A stretch of DNA of 12,411 nucleotides, taken from assembly GCA_046597185.1 (NCBI GenBank), contig JBKJLF010000525.1, positions 1-12,411 of the forward strand, in the 5' to 3' direction. The notes below the pieces were generated by a model, which was given only the letters and a program-made list of their open reading frames with translations, searched no databases and was not told the origin of the DNA. Shown here piece by piece: positions 6,654 through 12,411 of this stretch (positions within the stretch are counted from its first letter, which is position 1; each line of letters begins with the position of its first letter). The position numbers and the translations under genes were made by a program. This stretch comes from CAMBDR01 sp046597185. GTDB lineage: Bacteria; Pseudomonadota; Gammaproteobacteria; Burkholderiales; Burkholderiaceae_D.

Positions 6654-7241
6654 ATGAACCATTTACGTGACATCGCCGAGATTCGCATGGGCTACACTTT
6701 TCGGGGCAGCCTGAAAGAGAGCACCCAGGGCAATACGGCCATCATTCAAATGAAAGATGCTTCGCAAGATGGCGTGGCGCAACTGGAACAGTTCGCCCGG
6801 ACGCAGCTTGATCAATTCCCCGAGCATTATTTACTACGCCCTGGTGATTTGATCTTTCGTTCGCGCGGCTTGCTCAATACCACCGCATTGATCAACCAAC
6901 CTTTGGCGCGCACGATTTGTATTGCGCCACTGATGTTTATCCGGGTAACGGCACCGGACATCATCTTGCCAGCCTATTTGCAATGGTTTATTAATCTGAC
7001 CAGTACCCAGGAAAAAATGAGCGCCTACGCCCGTGGTGCCACGGTGCGTATGATTCCGGCAGAATCGATGGAGGGTTTGGAAGTGGTGCTACCAACGCTT
7101 GAACGTCAAGCCAACATTGTCGCCACAGTTGAGATGAATCAACAAATTCTGGCGCTCGAAACAACCCTGGCAGACAAACGAAAACGCTACACCGAAGAGG
7201 CATTGTTGCAATATGCTAAAGGTGTCAATACGAAGGCATGA
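6654..7241 (+). CDS. hsdS: HsdS-like specificity subunit, single target-recognition domain
   Basis: Type I restriction-modification specificity subunit homologue that would contact DNA bases and dock HsdM. At 195 residues it is half the usual length (400-450) and carries one target-recognition domain (about 1-150) followed by one coiled-coil spacer (about 150-190). Typical features are LRDIAEIRMGYTFRG at the N-terminus, LLRPGDLIFRSRG at 60-72, and YARGATVRMIPAESMEGLEVVLPTLERQ at 125-152, the end-of-domain signature. Half-size HsdS proteins are known that dimerise to rebuild the two-domain form. The ATG at 6654 has no visible Shine-Dalgarno. The stop overlaps the hsdM start by 4 bp (ATGA). The order S-M-R is unusual. 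No catalytic residues are expected in HsdS, so whether it still binds DNA cannot be judged from sequence. Confidence 0.85.
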   Translation: MNHLRDIAEIRMGYTFRGSLKESTQGNTAIIQMKDASQDGVAQLEQFARTQLDQFPEHYLLRPGDLIFRSRGLLNTTALINQPLARTICIAPLMFIRVTAPDIILPAYLQWFINLTSTQEKMSAYARGATVRMIPAESMEGLEVVLPTLERQANIVATVEMNQQILALETTLADKRKRYTEEALLQYAKGVNTKA

Positions 7242-8764
7242 TCATGATGACGAGCAACCAAATCCATGCTGATGTCTGGGCCGCCTGCGAAGCGTTTCGC
7301 GGCGATATGAGCTTTGTACAAAGCCGCGACTACGTGTTGGCGCTGGTATTTGTAAAATATATGAGTGACGCCTGGCATGATTTATTGGCGCAAGTTCAAA
7401 CGGATTTTGAACAGGATGATGAGCGAGTCAATCGCCGCATCACGCGCGCCCGTTTTACGCTACCGCAGGTGGAAGTGCGCGACATCACCGGCCAAATCGT
7501 GATCGACCGCTTTTTGGCCGATATCTACAGCCTCAATATTCGGCGCGAACAAGCCAATATCGGCGAAATGATTGATCGCGCGCTGGCGGAGTTGGAAAAA
7601 AACAATCATCCCAAACTTGACCGGGTCTTTCATCACCTCAGTTTTAATACCGAAGCCGTACTGGGTAGCGGGCCACGGCGCAATGAGCGCTTGCGCCAAT
7701 TTTTATCGTTTCTGTCATTTCTCAATTTGCGCGGGCAACCGGGTGCTTGTGCCGCCTTGTTTTTGTTTTTGATTGAGCGTTTTGCCATTGAAGATGAAAC
7801 CACCCCCGAAACGCCACGTCAAATGGCGCGCCTGTTACTGCGTTTGGCCAACCCTTGTCCGGGCGAGCAAATCGCCGACCCGGTAGCGGGCAGTGCTTGC
7901 CTCTTGCTGGAGAGTTTATACACCAATGGCGGCCCGTTTGGTTTGTTTGGGCAAGAGGCCTCGCGCAATCTGTGGGCGATTGCCCGGATGAATTTATTTA
8001 TCCATGAGCAAGATGATGCAACATTACTGCTGGGAGAATGTTTACGCGCGCCCCAATTGCTGCAAGGGAAGCAATTACAACAATTTGATGTGGTGCTGGC
8101 CAACCCACCGCAGCGCCTCGACCCTTGGTTGTTGGGCCGTGCCGATCAGGATGCCTATGGTCGCTTTTGGCGCGGCGCACCGCCCAAGAGCCGGGCTGAT
8201 TACGCTTACATCAGCCATTTTTTGGCCATGACGCGCGCTGGCCGTGGCCGTTTGGCTGTGATTGTTCCGCAAGGGATATTGTTTCGCGGTGGTGCCGAGG
8301 GGCGCATCCGCCAACAAATTTTGATGGAAAATTCGCTCGATGCGGTGATCACCTTGCCGCCGAATGTATTGCCCCATACCACCCTGCCGATGGCGGTGTG
8401 TTTATTCGACCGCTCCCGCGAGGCGGGCGGCGCACGCGCCCATGTGCGCGATGTGCTGTTAATCGACGCCAGTCTGGGCGTGGCTCCGAATAAAAATCTC
8501 AGCCTCTTGAGTGCCAGCCAAGTCGATCAAATCATTGCCGAGGTCATGTTGCGCCAAAGCCAGGGCCAGCGCAGCTATCTGGCGGGCATCGATGAAATTG
8601 CCGCCAATGATTATGATTTGAATTTACCGCGCTATTTGTTTGACCGCCAGAAAAACGCACAACGTAATTTAACTGAGGAATTGCGAGAAATTGGAGAATT
8701 GGAAAAACAATTGCACCACATACGAAATCAGATGATGCAGCAATTGGAAGCATTGGTCCCATAA
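7238..8764 (+). CDS. hsdM: HsdM-like N6-adenine methyltransferase homologue with altered catalytic motifs
   Basis: Homologue of the Type I modification subunit, which methylates adenine using AdoMet. The 508 residues cover the whole family length: N-terminal helical domain (about 8-175), Rossmann-like methyltransferase domain (about 185-395) and C-terminal HsdS-binding helices (about 475-505). The overall match is clear (FGQEASRNLWAIARMNLFIH at 237-256, KSRADYAYISHFL at 317-329, VPQGILFRGGAEGRIRQ at 343-359, ANDYDLNLPRY at 456-466). However, the functional motifs deviate. The motif X position, normally EF[FY]TP, reads TTPETP at 188-193. Motif I, normally DPACGSG, reads DPVAGSAC at 214-221. 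Catalytic motif IV, normally NPP[FY], reads NPPQ at 289-292. Methyl transfer is therefore doubtful. The ATG at 7238 overlaps the hsdS stop; the in-frame ATG at 7244 has better spacing (7 nt) to GAAGG. Confidence 0.85.
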   Translation: MIMMTSNQIHADVWAACEAFRGDMSFVQSRDYVLALVFVKYMSDAWHDLLAQVQTDFEQDDERVNRRITRARFTLPQVEVRDITGQIVIDRFLADIYSLNIRREQANIGEMIDRALAELEKNNHPKLDRVFHHLSFNTEAVLGSGPRRNERLRQFLSFLSFLNLRGQPGACAALFLFLIERFAIEDETTPETPRQMARLLLRLANPCPGEQIADPVAGSACLLLESLYTNGGPFGLFGQEASRNLWAIARMNLFIHEQDDATLLLGECLRAPQLLQGKQLQQFDVVLANPPQRLDPWLLGRADQDAYGRFWRGAPPKSRADYAYISHFLAMTRAGRGRLAVIVPQGILFRGGAEGRIRQQILMENSLDAVITLPPNVLPHTTLPMAVCLFDRSREAGGARAHVRDVLLIDASLGVAPNKNLSLLSASQVDQIIAEVMLRQSQGQRSYLAGIDEIAANDYDLNLPRYLFDRQKNAQRNLTEELREIGELEKQLHHIRNQMMQQLEALVP

Positions 8765-8780
8765 ACAATAAACAATAAAC
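8760..8780 (+). repeat. Three-copy 7-bp tandem repeat at hsdM stop
   Basis: ATAAACA-type units (ATAAAC, AATAAAC, AATAAAC) follow one another across and just after the hsdM stop codon. The remainder of the 111-bp gap to hsdR shows no gene and no clear terminator or promoter. Confidence 0.6.
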
Positions 8781-8875
8781 AGCCAGCCGTCACATCCATG
8801 CTCGTATGTTAGGATGCAGCTTCTTTCTCCATTTGTTCGCCATCTCTTAGTCGATATCGATTGCAGGATCACAAC

Positions 8876-10429
8876 ATGAGCGATGCTTTTCGCAGCGACG
8901 AATTATTTGCTTGCCATATCCCGGCCATTGAGCTGCTCATCAAACTGGGGTATCAGTTCTTGACGCCAGAGCAAACACTGGCGGCGCGCGGTGGGCGGCA
9001 AGATGGGGTGTTGCTCGATGAAGTGGTGCGCCGACAATTGCCACAAATCAATCGAATCGTTTATCTGGATCAAGACTATCCATTTAGCGAAGCGAATTTG
9101 GCCACCGCCTTCGACAAATTAAAAGACCTGGAAGACTTCGGTTTGGCCGCCAATAATGCGGCATTCTATCAATTAATGGTCATGGGTTTGACCCTGAAAC
9201 AAGCAGTACAGGGTGACCATAAAGGCTATGCCTTTCGCTATATTGACTGGGAGCGGCCAGAAAAAAATCTGTTTCATTTGGTGGCTGATTTTGTCATCGA
9301 CCAACCACCGCAGCGCCAGCATAAAAAGTTTGATCTGGTGTTATTTGTCAATGGCATTCCCTTTGTGGTGATGAAATGCCTGGCTCCGCGCTGCCAAATC
9401 GATCTGGCACAAGATTTTTTACAACACGCACAAAATGAGCGGCATGCTGCGCATCTGTTCAATTTTGCCCATTTTATGCTGGCTTTAAGCGGGCGCGAAG
9501 CCACTGTGGCCGCAGTGGGGCGACATACGCCCTTGTGGTCGGTTTGGCGCGAAGCGATACCGGACGAAGCGTTGCAAGCCTTTCACACCCAGGTGCTGAG
9601 CCAATCAAATAAAGTGGCATTGTACGATTTGGCGCAGGCACGACTGGGCGTGCGGGCGCAGCAAGAACGGGCAATTTATCAAACCGCTTATCGCGCTTCC
9701 CGGCAAGATCAAACCTTGTACGCCATGTGTCGCCCCAAACGCTTGCTGGAACTGGTACGTGAAGCTACGTTGTTTGATGCCAGCGAGCGCAAGCTGGCGC
9801 GTTGGCAGCAGTATTTTGCCGTGCAGCGGGCACTCAAACAGGTGCGTCAGGGGCAAGAAAATGGACAACGCCAAAGCGGCATCATGATCCATGCCGAAGG
9901 TTCGGGCAAATCCTTATTGATGTTGTTTTTTGCGCGGCAATTGGCGCTCACACCGGATTGCCAACAAGCGCGCATCGTCCTGATTTCTCAAGAGGCCAAT
10001 TTGGGCGAACAAATTGGCAATTCCTTTGGCATTTGCCCGATGCAGCCACAGCGGGTGCATTCTTCGCGCAAATTATTGCAAGCCATTGCCAATGAGACGC
10101 CAAAAATTATTTTCAGCTTACCGTATATCATCACGTCCGCTTCCGGCACCAGGCTCAATCGCAGCAGTTCGAGCCAAATCTTCTTTTTAATCGACGAAGA
10201 TCATCGTCAGGCTTTGGGCAGCTACGATTTGGTATTGCGCGAGATGTTTCCCAATGCCTGTTATGTGGGTTTTAGTGGCACGCCTTTGCAGCGCCATGAA
10301 CGGCAACTTCCCATTTGGACGAAATGGGCCAAATTGATTCGACGGTTATCACCTCAAAAGATTCGATCCGCGCAGAAAACGCGAGCGCCGCCTTTGATGC
10401 GGTCAGTTTGGCCGAACATGCGTTGCTGA
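8876..10429 (+). CDS. hsdR: HsdR-like Type I restriction subunit, N-terminal part, frameshifted and motif-degenerate
   Basis: Homologue of the Type I restriction motor/nuclease. Numbered from the ATG at 8876 (AGGA seven bases upstream; the frame is open from a TTG at 8861), the frame encodes 517 residues against about 1000 in the family. The N-terminal nuclease domain is recognisable (KFDLVLFVNGIPFVV at 152-165), but the catalytic E-x-K that should follow reads K-C-L at 167-169. Helicase motif I is intact (GSGKS, 342-346), though its usual preceding Gln is Glu. The DRxDLD motif reads SQEANLG (371-377), the DEAH box reads DEDH (440-443), and motif III GFSGTPL (465-471) is kept. Similarity stops soon after GTPL, near 10300, where the matching protein continues in another frame. 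The residual C-terminal 40 codons look like frameshift read-through. Nuclease activity is very unlikely. Confidence 0.8.
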   Translation: MSDAFRSDELFACHIPAIELLIKLGYQFLTPEQTLAARGGRQDGVLLDEVVRRQLPQINRIVYLDQDYPFSEANLATAFDKLKDLEDFGLAANNAAFYQLMVMGLTLKQAVQGDHKGYAFRYIDWERPEKNLFHLVADFVIDQPPQRQHKKFDLVLFVNGIPFVVMKCLAPRCQIDLAQDFLQHAQNERHAAHLFNFAHFMLALSGREATVAAVGRHTPLWSVWREAIPDEALQAFHTQVLSQSNKVALYDLAQARLGVRAQQERAIYQTAYRASRQDQTLYAMCRPKRLLELVREATLFDASERKLARWQQYFAVQRALKQVRQGQENGQRQSGIMIHAEGSGKSLLMLFFARQLALTPDCQQARIVLISQEANLGEQIGNSFGICPMQPQRVHSSRKLLQAIANETPKIIFSLPYIITSASGTRLNRSSSSQIFFLIDEDHRQALGSYDLVLREMFPNACYVGFSGTPLQRHERQLPIWTKWAKLIRRLSPQKIRSAQKTRAPPLMRSVWPNMRC

Positions 10430-10826
10430 ACCAATATTGGCGCAAACTATTCGAGCCGTATGGCAATGAAGATGCGTTTGGGCATCAAATGCAGCAACAA
10501 TTTATTAGTCAGGAAAAGCCGGAATTGATCATCGTCGTTAATCAGTCCTATTCGCAGCTTGATTCGGCCACTCATTCGCCCAATAATGCGGTTTTGTACT
10601 TGGTCTGCAAACTATCGGGCCAAACCTTTTTGCAAGCCGTGGCCAGTGTTGGCCAAACCGCGCCGGACAAACCCAAACCGTATGGCCATGTGGTCGAATA
10701 CCTCGATGAAGCCAATGCCGTCGCCCTGCAAACCGGCTCTGGCTCGATGAGGCATCCTGCCTTGGTGAAAGTATCCATGAATTAAAGCGTTATCACAAGC
10801 GAGTATTGCCAGAAATGCGTTTGTGA
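10298..10826 (+). pseudogene. hsdR: HsdR helicase C-terminal remnant, in shifted frames
   Basis: After a frame change near 10300-10312, HsdR-like sequence resumes in the frame opened by a TTG at 10315 and runs to the stop at 10785 (156 codons). KPELIIVV at residues 68-75 matches the segment before helicase motif V. Motif V, normally LTGFDAP, reads YSQLDSAT at 79-86, followed by NAVLYL. Motif VI, normally QAIARVNR, reads QAVASVGQ at 107-114, so both arginine-finger positions are lost. About 90 residues separate GTPL from motif V where roughly 200 are usual, implying an internal deletion. A further frame change near 10740 continues plausible helical protein (LDEASCLGESIHELKRYHKR) to a stop at 10824-10826. 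No start signal supports independent translation, so this is a broken gene tail. The rest of the family's C-terminus is absent. Confidence 0.7.
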
Positions 10827-10831
10827 TAGCG
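10788..10831 (+). repeat. Stem-loop at end of the hsdR remnant
   Basis: CGTTATCACAA (10788-10798) pairs with TTGTGATAGCG (10821-10831) over 11 bp with one G-U pair, leaving a 22-nt loop. No T-run follows. The 3' end of the remnant reading frame lies inside it. From 10832 to the promoter at 10953 I see nothing else that I can support. Confidence 0.5.
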
Positions 10832-10952
10832 TTGCACGGGACTATTTGTGGTTTGTGCCAAATTAGTGGCTGCCTGCGCCAGATTTTTCGGCGAGTGCGT
10901 TGCTGAAATGGCGCATGTTGGTGTGCATTGGCTGAATCATGTAATTTGGCTA

Positions 10953-10987
10953 TTGTCGCGCCAGATGGTTTTGCTTATACTTAAGCA
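10953..10987 (+). promoter_or_regulatory. Promoter with overlapping palindrome for diiron protein gene
   Basis: TTGTCG (10953-10958) and TATACT (10976-10981) are 17 bases apart, and the -10 is preceded by TGC in extended -10 position. The perfect inverted repeat TGCTTA (10972-10977) / TAAGCA (10982-10987) with a 4-bp centre overlaps the -10 and is a candidate operator. Confidence 0.65.
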
Positions 10988-10990
10988 GCG

Positions 10991-11025
10991 TTGATTTTGC
11001 TGCTCAAAAAGCGGATCAAAATCAA
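10991..11025 (+). promoter_or_regulatory. Leader stem-loop upstream of diiron protein gene
   Basis: TTGATTTTG (10991-10999) and CAAAATCAA (11017-11025) are perfect 9-bp inverted arms with a 17-nt loop. The structure begins about three bases after the expected transcription start and ends about 60 bases before the ATG. It may be a transcript-stabilising or regulatory hairpin, or a protein site in DNA. Confidence 0.55.
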
Positions 11026-11087
11026 GCCAACCTAATCATATGAACAGCAAAAATTATACAAAGTGATAACTATTTTTTAGGATAATA

Positions 11088-12032
11088 ATGATAACAGCAA
11101 CTACCCCCATGGAAGCACCGACGCTGGCCCGTTACGCCAAGTGCATTGAGGTTTCCAAGCGCATTAACTGGCATATTGATAAAGATATTATCCGTGAGCG
11201 CCGTTTTGATTTCAGCAAAAAATTTTTGCCTGATGGTTTATCGCAGGTCAACCGTATAGATTTTCTGACGGATGATGAACGTCGTTTGCTAAGCCAGGTG
11301 CAAGGCCGCACCTACGCCAATATGTTTGGTTTGGTGGAGCGCTTTATTGCTACAAAAATGTTGGAAGTGAGCCGTGACCATTGTTTTGGTGAGCAAGTGG
11401 CACTGGAAGCGATTGTGCGCTTTGTTGATGAAGAACTGAAGCATCAGGAATTATTCCGCCGCATTGAGTTATTGGTGGCCGAGGGCATGCCCGAGGGGTA
11501 TAGTTTTGCATTCCAGCCCAACGATGTGGCGCGCGCCGTGTTGGGTGCCTCCACCTGGGGGGTTTTGGCGTTAACTTGCCATCTGGAATTATTTACCCAG
11601 GCACACTATAAGCAAAGTATTGCGTCGGATGATCAATTGTCCGAGTTGTATAAAGATGTTTTCTTGTTCCACTGGCGTGAAGAATCGCAACATGCGATTT
11701 TGGATGAGCTGGAATGGCAGCGTGAAGACGCCAAGCTGGACGAAGCGGCGCGCGATACCGGGGTCAATGATTTAATCGGTCTGGTGGGCGCAGTCGATGA
11801 GATTTTGCAAGGCCAGTCGGTGGCCGATGTCGATTACTTTATCCGCATTGCCGGGCGCGAGTTTAGTGCCGATCAGCGTGCCAGCATGAACGAATCGTTA
11901 TTGAAGGCTTATCGCTGGCAGTATATTGTTTCAGGGGTGCAAGACCCGCATTTCAGCAAGTTGCTGGGTGAGATGATTACGCCTGCACAGTTGTTGCGTA
12001 TTCAAACGGCTTTGGGGCCTTTGTTGCAATAA
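11088..12032 (+). CDS. Ferritin-like diiron protein of unknown substrate
   Basis: A 314-residue, mostly helical cytoplasmic protein. It shows the two E-x-x-H pairs of a four-helix diiron carboxylate protein: EELKH with E116 and H119, and REESQH with E199 and H202. Further likely ligands are E84 (GLVERF) and E167 (HLELF), each one helix before an E-x-x-H motif. The order E, ExxH, E, ExxH is the standard diiron layout of ferritin-like oxidases, N-oxygenases and hydroxylases. No N-terminal signal or other domain is seen. The start ATG is supported by TAGGA five bases upstream and by a good promoter with an overlapping palindrome. It stands alone between the hsdR remnant and a strong hairpin. I cannot name the family or substrate; an oxygenase/oxidase or iron-related role is inferred from the ligands only. 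Confidence 0.75.
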   Translation: MITATTPMEAPTLARYAKCIEVSKRINWHIDKDIIRERRFDFSKKFLPDGLSQVNRIDFLTDDERRLLSQVQGRTYANMFGLVERFIATKMLEVSRDHCFGEQVALEAIVRFVDEELKHQELFRRIELLVAEGMPEGYSFAFQPNDVARAVLGASTWGVLALTCHLELFTQAHYKQSIASDDQLSELYKDVFLFHWREESQHAILDELEWQREDAKLDEAARDTGVNDLIGLVGAVDEILQGQSVADVDYFIRIAGREFSADQRASMNESLLKAYRWQYIVSGVQDPHFSKLLGEMITPAQLLRIQTALGPLLQ

Positions 12033-12044
12033 AGTAACCGTTTT

Positions 12045-12073
12045 GTAGGGTGGGCACGGGGTGCCCACCCTAC
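12045..12073. repeat. Perfect 13-bp hairpin, REP-like intergenic repeat or bidirectional terminator
   Basis: GTAGGGTGGGCAC (12045-12057) and GTGCCCACCCTAC (12061-12073) are exact inverted arms with a GGG loop. It lies between two convergent genes, 12 bases after the diiron stop and 5 bases before the next minus-strand stop. It is bordered by TTTT on the left and GATTTT on the right, so it could stop transcription from both sides. GTAGGGTGGGC-type palindromes often occur as dispersed intergenic repeats, so multi-copy status is possible. Confidence 0.75.
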
Positions 12074-12078
12074 GATTT

Positions 12079-12411
12079 TCACGCCGCCTGCTTCAAGCCT
12101 GGCCGGGCTTGGCGATGGTACAAAAATTCCAGCACGCCCGTGCGGCAGGCCAGGTATTGCGCATCTTGCGCCAGCGCCACCCGATCCCGTGGGCGCGCCA
12201 GTGATAAGCAAGGCTTGCAGATAGCCACTAATAACCGGGTTGCCCAATTGCCCGACAGCGGCGAACCACGGGCGCAATTGTTCGCGCTGCAATGCGTCAT
12301 TTTTGACATTGGCTTTCCCCAAGCTTTCGCGGGCTTTTTTGCTTTTTGCCGGGTTGTTTGTGATGATATCAGCATAGGCCGGATTGGCGGCGCACCAGTT
12401 CGGGCAGGCTT
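12079..12411 (-). pseudogene. C-terminal part of an unrecognised gene with an internal frameshift (5' end beyond window)
   Basis: Two minus-strand frames join into one plausible protein. From the window edge one frame reads PNWCAANPAYADIITNNP, then VKNDALQREQLRPWFAAV and GNPVISGYLQALLI. Near 12190-12205 it turns into low-quality sequence. The other frame then gives RDRVALAQDAQYLACRTG and VLEFLYHRQARPGLKQAA, with the stop at 12079-12081. Removing one C from the GCGCGCCCACGG run in this area would restore a single frame, so the break looks like a one-base insertion or a sequencing error. I do not recognise the product. It appears helical, and its N-terminal part is outside the window. Confidence 0.55.

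Noticed and set aside
6654..10826. Fully functional Type I restriction-modification system
   Set aside because: Altered HsdM motifs X, I and IV, a missing HsdR E-x-K and motif VI arginines, and frame breaks in hsdR argue against function.
10870..10940. Short minus-strand ORF (about 25 codons) reading MIQPMHTNMRHFSNALAEKS
   Set aside because: Slightly phasin-like in feel, but too short, without a Shine-Dalgarno, and followed by further stops; not supportable.
10906..10992. 28-codon plus-strand ORF between hsdR and the diiron gene
   Set aside because: No ribosome site, and it runs through the promoter of the diiron gene.
1..12411. tRNA or rRNA genes, transposases, integrase attachment sites
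   Set aside because: No cloverleaf, rRNA-like stretch, transposase motif or flanking direct repeats were seen on either strand, although I could not run a search.

Overview
The window looks like chromosomal DNA of a beta-proteobacterium, most likely Burkholderiales. This rests on the housekeeping set (argS, a DUF4124 protein, pyrE and a divergent xth-type exonuclease III gene), roughly even base composition, and Shine-Dalgarno starts. The genus is not determinable from the window; an Oxalobacteraceae-like organism is my inference.

Layout. Positions 1-2808 (minus strand) hold pyrE, a DUF4124 secreted protein overlapping the end of pyrE, and argS, whose C-terminus lies beyond the window edge. 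Positions 2961-4761 (plus) hold exonuclease III, preceded by an 11-bp tandem repeat that runs up to its start codon, and an alpha/beta hydrolase of the monoacylglycerol lipase/lysophospholipase type. Positions 4806-6401 (minus) hold an unrecognised six-helix membrane protein, a 42-codon small ORF with its own promoter and ribosome site, and an XRE-type helix-turn-helix regulator. The regulator is divergent from a Type I restriction-modification-like cluster at 6654-10826 (plus). That cluster consists of a half-size HsdS, an HsdM and a broken HsdR. Then come a diiron ferritin-like protein (11088-12032), a strong 13-bp hairpin, and the frameshifted end of an unrecognised minus-strand gene.

The most unusual part is the Type I-like cluster. 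HsdM is a full-length open frame, yet its cofactor motifs (motif X and motif I) and its catalytic NPPF/Y motif are all altered; the last reads NPPQ. HsdR keeps the fold-like sequence and a Walker A GSGKS, but the nuclease E-x-K reads K-C-L, the DEAH box reads DEDH, and both motif VI arginines are gone. HsdR also carries at least two frame changes, an internal deletion of the helicase region and a missing C-terminus. This is either an old, decaying restriction system or a catalytically disarmed HsdS-HsdM complex kept for another role such as DNA binding. The sequence alone cannot decide, but the intact hsdS and hsdM frames make the second option worth testing.

The neighbouring XRE protein may regulate the cluster: it is divergent, and short direct repeats lie in the shared upstream region. 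The housekeeping genes on either side look ordinary.
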